DNA of 38,706 nucleotides from Gillisia limnaea DSM 15749 (GTDB lineage Bacteria > Bacteroidota > Bacteroidia > Flavobacteriales > Flavobacteriaceae), in contig NZ_JH594606.1 in the NCBI RefSeq assembly GCF_000243235.1, positions 1,124,676 through 1,163,381 of the forward strand, given 5' to 3'. A program made the translations under genes and the position numbers. The notes beneath the pieces were generated by a model, which worked only from the letters and a program-made list of their open reading frames with translations, did no database searches and was not told where the DNA came from. Below are positions 24,918 through 33,183 of this stretch, one piece after another (position 1 is the stretch's first letter; each line of letters begins with the position of its first letter).

Positions 24918-26227
24918 TACTAGTGATGCGTTAACTTTTTTATTTTTCAACTAAAACCTCTATCCAGGGGATTTTGAAAGCGTTCTTTGATTTTTTGATT
25001 TGAAATGAATTCTAGCTTAGTAGTCTAAAACTAGACCGCTATGAATTCTGGAAAATACGTTTTTGCCCAAACACTGGACTATGTGAACAGGTATGAGTTC
25101 GGGAAGTGCGTAAAACGGTACAATGGCGACTACAGAACCCGTGATTTCAATTGTTGGAATCAGTTCGTTCAGTTGTTTTTTGGCCAGTTGACCTCCCGCA
25201 ATTCCCTAAGGGACATCGCTACCTGCCTCAGGGCACACAAAAGCAAGCTATATCATTTGGGAATGAACGGTTATGTCAATCAGTCCTCATTGTCCCGTGC
25301 CAATGAGGGTAGGGACTGGAGGATATTCGCAGACTTTGGAGAATACTTGATCGGTCAGGTGCGTCCTCTGTACACCGATCATCCCATACCCAACATCAGG
25401 TTGGAAAATGAGGTTTTTGCGTTGGACTCGACCACGATCTCCCTTAGCCTTGTCCTTTTTCAATGGGCGCCGGGAAAGTATTCCCGGGGAGCCGTAAAGA
25501 TCCATACCCTGCTCGATCTCAGGGGTAGCATACCATCTTTTGTGTTGATCACCGATGGGAAATACCACGACAGTAACGTACTGGATGTATTGGTGCCGGT
25601 ATCAGGAGCAATCTATCTGATGGACAAAGCTTATATAGACTTTGAAGCGCTCTACCGCATACATCTTGCAGGGGCTTCTTTTATCTCAAGGGCCAAATCC
25701 AATATGGACTACACGGTCACTGGCCAGAATTACAATATAAACCCCGTGACAGGTTTAAAAAGTGACAAGACCATACTGCTCAATGGATATAAATCCAAAA
25801 GGTTATATCCAGAGCCACTTAGGTTGGTAGAATACCACGATGTAGAGAAAGATATTACATTGTACTTCTTGACCAACAATCAAGAAGTGTCCGCTCTAGA
25901 GATAACAAAACTGTATAGAAACAGGTGGCAAATAGAGGTGTTCTTCAAGTGGATAAAACAAAACCTGACCATAAAAAAACTATGGGGGCATTCTGAAAAT
26001 GCAGTAAACATCCACGTATGGATGGCAATTTGCACTTACTTAATCGTAGCTCACATAAAACATTCGTTACGCAGCAGCCTATCCATATATGAGATCATAC
26101 AAATACTAAGTATATCGGCGATGGATAAATCCTCCATAAAAGAATTGCTTACAGAAGAATTTTCAAATCAAAATTTCAATGAACAAAAAAATTTATTTGA
26201 CAACTAATTATTAACGCATCAGTAGTA
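24918..26227 (+). mobile_element. IS4-family insertion sequence
   Basis: 1310 bp. Inverted repeats tactagtgatgcgttaa and tactactgatgcgttaa (right end, reverse complement) differ by one base in 17. Flanked by a 9-bp direct repeat TTTGAACAA (24909-24917, 26228-26236). GC-rich relative to its surroundings. Inserted in the lipoprotein gene, not in an att-like element. Confidence 0.93.
25041..26207 (+). CDS. IS4-family transposase
   Basis: 388 residues, intact. DDE RNase-H-fold transposase: N-terminal domain with QLFFGQLTSRNSLRDIATCL (DUF4372-like), first D in FALDSTTISLS, second D in YLMDKAYIDFEAL, and Glu in the YREK-type motif YRNRWQIEVFFKWIKQNL. Cut-and-paste transposition using the 17-bp ends. 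The frame is free of lesions, unlike the other IS transposases in this window, consistent with a recent arrival. Confidence 0.93.
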   Translation: MNSGKYVFAQTLDYVNRYEFGKCVKRYNGDYRTRDFNCWNQFVQLFFGQLTSRNSLRDIATCLRAHKSKLYHLGMNGYVNQSSLSRANEGRDWRIFADFGEYLIGQVRPLYTDHPIPNIRLENEVFALDSTTISLSLVLFQWAPGKYSRGAVKIHTLLDLRGSIPSFVLITDGKYHDSNVLDVLVPVSGAIYLMDKAYIDFEALYRIHLAGASFISRAKSNMDYTVTGQNYNINPVTGLKSDKTILLNGYKSKRLYPEPLRLVEYHDVEKDITLYFLTNNQEVSALEITKLYRNRWQIEVFFKWIKQNLTIKKLWGHSENAVNIHVWMAICTYLIVAHIKHSLRSSLSIYEIIQILSISAMDKSSIKELLTEEFSNQNFNEQKNLFDN

Positions 26228-26303
26228 TTTGAACAACTTGAAATTAATAAAATTAGAAGTACAATTATTGTCGATTTGTTCATTTTTTTTTCAAATTAAT
26301 GGC

Positions 26304-26423
26304 AACGTCTCGTATAAAAACTGTGCGAGCTGGAGAGCGTGATTGTCCGCAGGACAATCCGCTGAGCAAGTGAGCAAGGAGTTTCGATTAAGCACTGATT
26401 TAGCATTGTTTTTATATATTGTT
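26304..26423. repeat. att-like element E20 (class A)
   Basis: Arms ataaaaactgtgcgag and gcattgtttttatata; inner gattgtcc-gca-ggacaatc. Opens the next interval with key gttggcaact, answered by tgttgccaac at 26894-26903 (mismatch at position 10, G.T at 11). Confidence 0.92.
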
Positions 26424-26485
26424 GGCAACTGGCTTTTGTTCTAATTCTTATTCGCTAATTCGTCCCGATTGGCCATAGCCATAAT

Positions 26486-26866
26486 TCACATTAGATATTC
26501 GTTAATAAAATAAATTAAAAAAAGAGGTGCTGCAAGCGATGCCAAGATATAGAAGTAAGAGGCAATTTTAAAAAATAAAGTTAGTCGCAATTGTTTTTGG
26601 AGCACAATTTCCTTTCTATCTCTGATTTGATACAAATAAAAATTAAACAATAGCATTCCTCCGGAAAGAACCAAGAAAAATTCAGGTAAAGGAGAGAAAT
26701 CAATTCTCAAAAAATAAAAGATCAGAATGACAATAAAAGAAAGATTTACAGCTTGTGCAGTAGAAAGTATTATTATCGGAAAATACTCGGGAGTATCATC
26801 ACTGTTCTTTTTCAAATTATAATAGTAAAGAAAAAGTTTGTCATAAAAGTTAATTATTCGACTCAT
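26486..26866 (-). CDS. Small multi-span membrane protein
   Basis: 126 residues with three hydrophobic helices at about 28-52 (PIIILSTAQAVNLSFIVILIF), 59-79 (PEFFLVLSGGMLLFNFYLYQI, partly quoted) and 97-122. Basic loop RDRKEIVLQKQLR between helices 2 and 3. No known motif. Start at ATG 26866, about 35 bp inside the interval; a further ~60 bp of non-coding sequence follows the stop up to element E20. Confidence 0.72.
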   Translation of the reverse strand: MSRIINFYDKLFLYYYNLKKNSDDTPEYFPIIILSTAQAVNLSFIVILIFYFLRIDFSPLPEFFLVLSGGMLLFNFYLYQIRDRKEIVLQKQLRLTLFFKIASYFYILASLAAPLFLIYFINEYLM

Positions 26867-26900
26867 TTTATTTCATTACAGATTTTTTTTGCTTGTTGCC

Positions 26901-27021
26901 AACGTCTCGTATAAAAACAGTGCGAGCTGGCGAGCGTGATTGTCCGCAGGACAATCCGCTAAGCAAGCGAGCACGGAATTTCGATTTGAGCCAGGTTTAA
27001 GCATTGTTTTTATATAATGTT
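26901..27021. repeat. att-like element E21 (class A, archetype)
   Basis: Best-conserved class A copy: arms gtataaaaacagtgcgag and gcattgtttttatata; inner gattgtcc-gca-ggacaatc. Opens the next interval with key gttggctgga, answered by tacagccaac at 28804-28813 (one mismatch at position 9). Confidence 0.93.
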
Positions 27022-27029
27022 GGCTGGAG

Positions 27030-27240
27030 TTCTTTTAATTTTAGTGCTATTTAGATTATTATTTCTATAAAGGGCTATTAGAATATTTTTAAACTTTCTG
27101 GAACAACTGATAAATGTTTTCCATTATAAAGATGTTTAATTTCTCTTTCTTCCATTCCAGAGAAGGACTGTTTATACCAAATCGCGTAAACTAACCCTTA
27201 GAAAACAGTGCGAACTGGCAGGTGCTCCCCTTGGATTATG
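27030..27240. other. Non-coding stretch with a relic of a class A element
   Basis: About 210 bp without a convincing gene. At 27193-27227, aacccttagaaaacagtgcg followed by aactggcaggtg matches the left arm of class A (aacgtctcgtataaaaacagtgcgagctggcgagcg) with a short deletion. No right arm remains. Suggests that two cassettes were joined here and the site between them decayed. Confidence 0.55.
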
Positions 27241-27246
27241 CCAATT

Positions 27247-28704
27247 TTATTGACTCAATTGTTCCACCATCTTTTTTGAATAATCCAATAAACGTTGATC
27301 GTTCTTTACTAGATCGACCATTTGTTTATAATGTTCAACTGCCTTTAAGTTATTCCCTTTAATTTTATAATACTGAGCTAATCCAAAATAACCGCCGTAA
27401 TATTTTGGGAATTGTATTTTAAGGAGAGTAAAAACATTAAAAGTGTTTTTATCTTCTTTTTTACTCAAATATTTAAAGCCTAATGTTAATAAATCTTTTT
27501 TATTTATATGATTATTTTCTTGATTTAATATTAGCTTGTTGTAGTATTCTTTAATATTCTCACTCCCATTATCACTTATTTCTTTTTCCAATAAAAAATC
27601 AATAGGCATTGGTATACTATTTTCAGAATACAAACTTGCCAGAACCAAAGCTTTCCGTTCTAACTCTCTACTATTGTGATCTTCAGTATTTGTGTAAATA
27701 GCAACTGCAATTTTCTCCGATGGAATTCGCAACACAAAGCTTCTAAAACCTGTTGTGCTTCCACCGTGTAATAAGTACTCTACACCATCTCTAAAATCAA
27801 TATTCCATCCGAATCCGTAGCCGTTTCCTTGAGTTTTACCATTTTGATCCCAATTGGAAAAAGCATCAGTTATTAAATTCTCTTTTACAAGTCTTTCATT
27901 GTATAGACTTTTGTCCCAATTAAGATAATCACTAACCGAAGAATAAATTCCACCATCCCCTTGAACGGCCGACCAGGCATTGTGGTCTTTATTTATATAT
28001 TTTGTATCGTTGAAAACATAGCCTAAAGCACGATTTTTTATTATTAAATCCTTTAAATAAACCGTACTACTGGTCATACCTGTTTTTTTAAAAATTTCTT
28101 TGTCCATAAAATTTTTGAAAGTTTTGCCAGATACTCGTTCCATTATCAAAGCTAAAATTGCATAGCCTGAATTACTATACTGAAATTGGGAATTGGCCGG
28201 AAATAAAAGGCTGTCCTGCTCTTTTAGAAGATTAAGCACATCTTTATCGACTATCTGTTTTTCTGAATCTTTTGGATATAGCTGGAAATAACTTTGAAGA
28301 CCTGACCGATGCAATAATAAATCTTTAATGGAAATTTCTTTGCCGTAAGCCGGAAATTCAGGAATTACTTCTGTCAGTTTAGTACTATAATTTAACTTTC
28401 CCTGATCAATTAAAACTAAAATTCCCATAGCGGTAAATTGTTTTGTCACTGAACCAATTCTATAATTTGTTTCACAAGTAGCTAAAACCTTATTTTCCAA
28501 ATCGGCATATCCAAAACTTTGACAATCTTTTAGTTTACCATCCTTTATTACTATAAAACTTGCACTTGGATTTTCTCCAAAATAATTTTGGAAGAGATAA
28601 TCTACTATGCTTTGTTTATCAGTTTGCTGTTCAATGGTTTTTTCCGATGATTTACATCCAGAGATAATAAAAAAAAGAATCAATGTTAAATGTGCAATTC
28701 TCAT
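27247..28704 (-). CDS. Lipoprotein serine hydrolase with a C-terminal TPR-like tail
   Basis: 485 residues. Lipobox IISGC at about 13-17. Beta-lactamase/PBP-like domain: SVTK at 85-88, YSN at 176-178 (QYSNSGYAIL), and HGG in LLHGGSTTGF. The hinge LLLHRSGLQSYF is typical. Residues about 385-485 form a helical tail reading TLGFKYLSKKED, GGYFGLAQYYKIKGNNLKAVEHYKQM with TPR spacing, as in many Bacteroidetes hydrolases of this type. Envelope hydrolase with all catalytic residues; substrate unknown. Its interval also holds an att relic (27193-27227). Confidence 0.9.
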   Translation of the reverse strand: MRIAHLTLILFFIISGCKSSEKTIEQQTDKQSIVDYLFQNYFGENPSASFIVIKDGKLKDCQSFGYADLENKVLATCETNYRIGSVTKQFTAMGILVLIDQGKLNYSTKLTEVIPEFPAYGKEISIKDLLLHRSGLQSYFQLYPKDSEKQIVDKDVLNLLKEQDSLLFPANSQFQYSNSGYAILALIMERVSGKTFKNFMDKEIFKKTGMTSSTVYLKDLIIKNRALGYVFNDTKYINKDHNAWSAVQGDGGIYSSVSDYLNWDKSLYNERLVKENLITDAFSNWDQNGKTQGNGYGFGWNIDFRDGVEYLLHGGSTTGFRSFVLRIPSEKIAVAIYTNTEDHNSRELERKALVLASLYSENSIPMPIDFLLEKEISDNGSENIKEYYNKLILNQENNHINKKDLLTLGFKYLSKKEDKNTFNVFTLLKIQFPKYYGGYFGLAQYYKIKGNNLKAVEHYKQMVDLVKNDQRLLDYSKKMVEQLSQ

Positions 28705-28810
28705 TTTAAAACTGTGCTTAATTATTAAATTAAATCTAAATACTACTGAGAATGTGTAGTTGATGTATTTAAAACTTGTTTGCTTTTTCCGTATTTATTG
28801 AATTACAGCC

Positions 28811-28933
28811 AACGTCTAATATAAAAACTGTGCGGGCTTGCCGGCGAGGATTTTCCGCAGGAAAATCAGACGCTCCAAACGATCACGGACTTTCGATTAA
28901 AGACAGACCTTCGCATTGTTTTTATATATTGTT
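28811..28933. repeat. att-like element E22 (class A variant)
   Basis: Subgroup with E11: gcttgccggcgaggattttccgc core and gattttcc-gca-ggaaaatc inner hairpin. The inner-stem bases differ from standard class A yet remain paired, a compensatory change. Opens the next interval with key gttggcggta, answered by taccgccaac at 29502-29511. Confidence 0.92.
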
Positions 28934-28957
28934 GGCGGTAGTTTTAATTTCTTCCTT

Positions 28958-29494
28958 TTACCCTAATCCGTTTATATCGAGCTCAAAAAGTTCCTCAACG
29001 TCCAAGTTAATTTTGATTTCCCAATGATAACTGCAACCGTCTAAAACCATTTCTTTTTCTTTCTTCCAATTATCACTTTCGTCTTTATGATACCCCTTAA
29101 TTCGGTCCATAAGGGTATATCTATCCCAATTGAAGGTTGCGTAAATAATCTTGCTGCCGTCACTGCCTATATATCCAAAATATTGTCTTCTGTAGGAATT
29201 TAGGTTTTTGTGAATTATTGGACAATTATGAACTTGATTTATCAGCTGGTTATTAATTGTCTGTAAATTCCGTTTCAATATATTTTCTGCTTTTTCAATA
29301 TCGTCAATTGTTGGTGTGAATCTTTCTTTATCTCCAAGGCATAGGAAACAAATTCCGTTTTCCGAAAATATTACTCCCGTTACTCGACCTTTTTCAATTA
29401 CAGTCGAATAATCTGTCGGTTTTTCAACTGTCTCGAAAGTCGGTTTACACGAGACTAAAAGGAAAAGGATTAATATAATTATTATTTTTCTCAT
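28958..29494 (-). CDS. Lipoprotein of unknown function
   Basis: 178 residues. Lipobox LVSC at about 13-16 (MRKIIIILILFLLVSCKP). The mature part has a pair of close Cys (GICFLCLGDKERF) and the segments YRRQYFGYIGSDGSKIIYATFNW and CSYHWEIKINLDVEELFEL, which read as an alpha/beta domain. No enzyme motif recognised. Sole gene of its interval, stop about 25 bp from element E22. Confidence 0.72.
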   Translation of the reverse strand: MRKIIIILILFLLVSCKPTFETVEKPTDYSTVIEKGRVTGVIFSENGICFLCLGDKERFTPTIDDIEKAENILKRNLQTINNQLINQVHNCPIIHKNLNSYRRQYFGYIGSDGSKIIYATFNWDRYTLMDRIKGYHKDESDNWKKEKEMVLDGCSYHWEIKINLDVEELFELDINGLG

Positions 29495-29508
29495 TTCAAA
29501 TTACCGCC

Positions 29509-29698
29509 AACGTCTCTGTATATGGCTCGTAGCGTGCAAATTAAACAATTAGTTTCGGATGAAGCACGAGCCGAATTTTTAAATTTTTTCTTTTTATCTT
29601 TTTTTACTAATAAGCCAAATTTAAAAATTTGGCGGACTGGCAAATATACCTTAACTTTGAATTAAGCAACTACCTAGTTATGAGCTACATACGTTGTT
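29509..29698. repeat. att-like element E23 (class D, 190 bp)
   Basis: Arms gtatatggctcgtagc and gctacatac; inner region ccaaatttaaaaatttgg shared with E17. Opens the largest interval with key gttgtgcctc, answered by gaggcacaac at 33046-33055, 3.36 kb away. Confidence 0.87.
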
Positions 29699-29710
29699 GT
29701 GCCTCGTTTT

Positions 29711-30808
29711 TTACTCACTTTTCTTTTCAAAATAGTTCCACACTTCGTTCCCAAGTCTTTCTCCATTTTCTGAATTTGTAAAAAGTACATATCCCCATTT
29801 TTTAGATATATCCATCAAATAGTAGCAAGTAAAACCGTCATTACTTCCACCGTGAAAATATGTTGAATTATAGGGTTTATCGGCAGTTATATAGCCTAAA
29901 GTGTAATAGACATTTATACCAGTCGAAGATGTTGATATTGTTGAACGATGTTTAAATAATTCATTATAACTTTCTTTGGATAATATTTCTTTGTTCATTA
30001 CCCCAATCATCCATTTTGAAAAATCTATAGGTTCAGAATGAATAGATGAAGACGAAACAAATACACCTTTATCTTTTTTATACCAATAGTTGTTTTTTAA
30101 ATCAATCCATTCACATTGGTTGTTATAGGGTTCTGCTTTATGTTCATTCGTGTAAGATGTTGGAATAAAAACAGTATGTTCTAGTTTTAACGGTTTCGCA
30201 ACTTTTTTTTGAAAAAGCATTTCCAAACCGTTCCAATCTGTATCTTCTATTTGTTTTAAGACCATAGCTAAATATTGATATCCTTCTCCCGAATATTCAT
30301 AATCTGTATCAGGTTCAAATTTTATTTTAAGTTTCTTGTCTTCTTCATTTTCCCTCCAGTTTGGAAATCCAGACCTATGACTTAAGACCATTCTAGCCGT
30401 AATTTTTTTATACCTGTCATCGTAAGCGATATCTTCATATGGTAAATATTCAAATAATGGCTTGTCTAAATCCAATTTGCCTTCTTCAACAAATTTCATT
30501 ACAAAAAAAGCAAATACCGATTTTGATATTGATGCACCTTCAAAAATTGTTTTTTCAGTAATAGGTATTTTCTTTTCAAGGTTTGCAAATCCAAACGTTT
30601 CGTGATAAACTACTTTGCTGTCATTTATAACCGCAATTGAAAGTCCTGGAATATTTAAAGAATCCATTCTTGATTTTAAGAAAGTATTTATCGAATCTGT
30701 TTTAACGTCAAATCCTGCTAGGTTTATAATTTTCTTCTGTGAATGACAGCTCGTAAATGAGATTACCAGTACTAAGAAAATTAAGAGATTTTGTATTTTT
30801 TTTATCAT
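29711..30808 (-). CDS. Lipoprotein serine hydrolase, beta-lactamase fold
   Basis: 365 residues. Lipobox FTSC at about 18-21. S-x-x-K is SISK at 93-96; the second motif reads YSG (YEYSGEGYQYLAM) where Y-x-N is usual; the third is HGGSNDGF. Hinge VLSHRSGFPNW present. The replaced Asn may alter specificity, as in the hydrolase at 1286-2677. It starts 5 bp after the S41 peptidase gene, so both are probably co-transcribed and act on related peptide-type substrates in the envelope. Confidence 0.9.
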   Translation of the reverse strand: MIKKIQNLLIFLVLVISFTSCHSQKKIINLAGFDVKTDSINTFLKSRMDSLNIPGLSIAVINDSKVVYHETFGFANLEKKIPITEKTIFEGASISKSVFAFFVMKFVEEGKLDLDKPLFEYLPYEDIAYDDRYKKITARMVLSHRSGFPNWRENEEDKKLKIKFEPDTDYEYSGEGYQYLAMVLKQIEDTDWNGLEMLFQKKVAKPLKLEHTVFIPTSYTNEHKAEPYNNQCEWIDLKNNYWYKKDKGVFVSSSSIHSEPIDFSKWMIGVMNKEILSKESYNELFKHRSTISTSSTGINVYYTLGYITADKPYNSTYFHGGSNDGFTCYYLMDISKKWGYVLFTNSENGERLGNEVWNYFEKKSE

Positions 30809-30813
30809 TTTAA

Positions 30814-32286
30814 TTATTTTTTAAGTAATAGTTTTTCCAAAACAAACTCCATCATATGATCTCTTTTATTGACTATATTTTCAATAGAATTTGATATTTC
30901 ATAATCTGGTATTGTACCCCTTCTTTTTAGATGTTCATCTATAGCAATGTCAGAATGCATTAAAGGAATAGATATGGCAACGTCTGTATTATCTCCTTTT
31001 ACATAAATCCTGTTAATGCCATTTCCCACTCCAGCTGTACCAAAGGTTTCCTTACCTACTAAGATTGCATTAGTATATTCTCTAAATAAAGCTGGTGCTG
31101 CACCACCTGCCGAAGCTGCGCCTCCATCTATTAAAACTATTATTTTACCATCAAAACTATATTTATCAATTGGTTCGAAAACTTTTAACTCGGTCAGATA
31201 GTCAAATTTTGTCACTTTATAATTTCCATTTGCTTTTCTTTCTAGCCCGTATTGAGAATTAAAATTAAGCGTATCTCCTATGGTTTTTAAGTAATATTCA
31301 TCATTTCCTTTAGTTGTAATTTCATTAGTTGGTCTAAATGGTTTTTTCACAAAGTATCGTAATAAATGTGCTGCATTACTGAGTTTTCCACCATCATTAT
31401 CTCTCAAATCTACTATCAGAGTTTTTACATTATTATCTGCTATTTCTTTAAAACTTTTGGCATAGTAATCTGGATAAGTGCTTTCCGGTTCTTGAAAGTT
31501 ATCCTTAAAAAATCGCGTTAATTGCAAGTAGGCATATTGTTTAGCATTATCAATTTTAAAATCGAACGCTTTTGGTTTGTATTTACTATTATTATTACCA
31601 TATCTTTTCAGCTCTTCAGTTAAATATTCTTTTTTTGGCAAAGCTGATATTTGCGCGGTCATTATTTGTTTTGTCTGAAAATCTCGGTAGGTTAATTGAT
31701 AAGTAGGTTTATCCTCAAAAACAAAGGGGTATATTTTATGAAATGCCCTGTAAGAAACACCTAAATAATGTTCCATACCCGATGTGCTTAGTCCATCAGC
31801 AGAATAGTGCTTAAACATTTCTATGACAATTTTGTTACTTAAATTCCCATCGATAGAAAGGATTTCTGAGCCTTCTGAGATAGGTTCTTTGCACATAGCT
31901 CTAGTGATGTAAACTCGGTCATTCTTGACAAAAACTTGAAATGGCAGCCACTTGTATGTAGACATCTTTTTACCTAAACTTCTGAATGGATGTGCATCAG
32001 TATGGGCATCACGAATATTTGCCACAAGTTTAAGTATAAGTTTGTAATAATCCTTTGGTTCTAAAGGTTGTGAAGCGTCAATTATCAAATGATTTATAAA
32101 TCGTTCAAATTCTTCAGGGGTTTGATATTCATATATTCCCAGATGAGTTTTAATTAAGGCATCTTTAAATTTAAGAATATCCTTTTTCATTTCTTCTGGT
32201 TGATACACAATACTGTCCTGAGCAAAAATTGACGATGAAATTGTCAATATCAATAAAAAGGATAGTTTGAATAAGTTATTTTTCAT
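30814..32286 (-). CDS. S41-family serine peptidase
   Basis: 490 residues. Signal peptide 1-23 (ending SIFAQ), no lipobox, so periplasmic. An N-terminal helical domain (about 24-100) is followed by a PDZ-like part (VFVKNDRVYITRAM, ISEGSEILSIDGN) and the S41 protease core with VDLRDNDGG at about 292-300, nucleophile Ser392 in GGAASAGG, and candidate Lys412 in GKETFG. Tsp/CtpA-like family, usually C-terminal processing. Precedes the serine hydrolase gene by 5 bp and follows the GntR regulator at 32378 by about 90 bp. Confidence 0.9.
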   Translation of the reverse strand: MKNNLFKLSFLLILTISSSIFAQDSIVYQPEEMKKDILKFKDALIKTHLGIYEYQTPEEFERFINHLIIDASQPLEPKDYYKLILKLVANIRDAHTDAHPFRSLGKKMSTYKWLPFQVFVKNDRVYITRAMCKEPISEGSEILSIDGNLSNKIVIEMFKHYSADGLSTSGMEHYLGVSYRAFHKIYPFVFEDKPTYQLTYRDFQTKQIMTAQISALPKKEYLTEELKRYGNNNSKYKPKAFDFKIDNAKQYAYLQLTRFFKDNFQEPESTYPDYYAKSFKEIADNNVKTLIVDLRDNDGGKLSNAAHLLRYFVKKPFRPTNEITTKGNDEYYLKTIGDTLNFNSQYGLERKANGNYKVTKFDYLTELKVFEPIDKYSFDGKIIVLIDGGAASAGGAAPALFREYTNAILVGKETFGTAGVGNGINRIYVKGDNTDVAISIPLMHSDIAIDEHLKRRGTIPDYEISNSIENIVNKRDHMMEFVLEKLLLKK

Positions 32287-32377
32287 TTATATGTAGTTTT
32301 TAAAAAAGCTAAAGTCAGTAGATTTTAATCTTTTAATAAGATTTCAAGCAATTGAGTACCTTACTTGAGTGTTGATG

Positions 32378-32986
32378 TCATAATTTTAAAAAATCCAATA
32401 CTTGTAGCCAGTTGAGCTTTAATATCTTCACAGCGTCTTTGATTTGTCCATTTTCTAAATAATTTATGATTTGATTGTGTTGTTGATTTAAACTATTATC
32501 TAAACTCATAAATTCTAGTTCATAAAAGAATATTCTCGTTTTTAAATCAAGTAAAATTTGCTGAGCAGTCTCATTCTTATATTGAGAGGTTAAAATGTTA
32601 TGAAAAATAATATCTTCATTAACCCTATCAATTGCATTATTTGAAGTTTCAATCTTTTCTTGCTGTTTTTTCAGCTTTTTGATTATTGATTTTGAGTACA
32701 CAGAGTTTTCTATGGCCAAAGATTCTAAAGTAGCAACAAGTTGATATAAATCTTTTGCTATTACGTTGTTCAGTTCAGGAATTATGAAACCTCGATTTGG
32801 TGCGGACTTAATAATTCTTGATTGTTCTAATTGTGTTAAAGCCTCTCTTATCGGTGTAACGCTTACTTCTAAATCTCTTGCAATTGAAGCCAACGATAAA
32901 GATTCTCCCGCTTTTAGTTCTCCTGTTTTCATCTTATCCAAAATCAGCTCTCGTACTTGATTTCGATAGGTAATTTTTGTTATCAT
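32378..32986 (-). CDS. GntR/FadR-family transcriptional regulator
   Basis: 202 residues. N-terminal winged helix: residues 1-70 with YRNQVRELILDKMKTGEL and the recognition part LASIARDLEVSVTPIREALTQLEQ, then NRGFIIPEL, the hallmark of the FadR subgroup. The C-terminal FCD-like helical ligand domain is shorter than usual; its metal-binding His (E-x-x-x-N...H) are only partly present (FHNILTSQ). Likely controls the S41 peptidase and hydrolase genes downstream and itself through the palindrome at 33003-33014. A regulator carried with its targets is uncommon in single-gene cassettes. Confidence 0.87.
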   Translation of the reverse strand: MITKITYRNQVRELILDKMKTGELKAGESLSLASIARDLEVSVTPIREALTQLEQSRIIKSAPNRGFIIPELNNVIAKDLYQLVATLESLAIENSVYSKSIIKKLKKQQEKIETSNNAIDRVNEDIIFHNILTSQYKNETAQQILLDLKTRIFFYELEFMSLDNSLNQQHNQIINYLENGQIKDAVKILKLNWLQVLDFLKL

Positions 32987-33002
32987 AAATCAAATATAGT
33001 AT

Positions 33003-33014
33003 ATCGTATACGAT
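33003..33014. promoter_or_regulatory. Candidate GntR operator
   Basis: atcgtatacgat is a perfect 12-bp palindrome, extended by the overlapping gtatatcgtatac, 17 bp upstream of the regulator's ATG (32986). GntR/FadR proteins bind GTAT/ATAC half-sites of this type. Suggests autoregulation of the three-gene operon. Confidence 0.6.
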
Positions 33015-33052
33015 TTTTAAAATATTTACGATTTTTTTTGGAAATGAGGCAC

Positions 33053-33173
33053 AACGTCTCGTATAAAAACAGTGCGAACGGGCGAGCGTGATTGTCCGCA
33101 GGACAATCCGCTAAGCAAGTGAGCACGGTGTTTCGATTCAAGACTGATTTAAGCATTGTTTTTATATACTGTT
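33053..33173. repeat. att-like element E24 (class A)
   Basis: Arms gtataaaaacagtgcgaa and gcattgtttttatat; inner gattgtcc-gca-ggacaatc. Opens the next interval with key gttgccacac, answered by gtgtggcaac at 34045-34054. Confidence 0.92.
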
Positions 33174-33183
33174 GCCACACGTT

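Larger units (their letters stand above)
24503..26283 (-). pseudogene. Coiled-coil lipoprotein split by an IS4 insertion
   Basis: The 5' part is 26228-26283 (MNKSTIIVLLILLISSC, lipobox ISSC) and the 3' part is 24503-24908/24917. Removing the IS (24918-26227) and one 9-bp TTTGAACAA copy restores one open frame of 153 residues: the signal, then NNQSENRIIEIENLRAEND with heptad spacing, then VAEINNKYVFDS and a beta-rich tail ending DLIKIKN. The reconstruction in one frame is strong evidence that the insertion is recent. The 3' fragment alone could start at GTG 24835, but without export signal. Confidence 0.85.

Noticed and set aside
25287..25568. 93-residue minus-strand frame
   Set aside because: Antisense shadow of the intact IS4 transposase.
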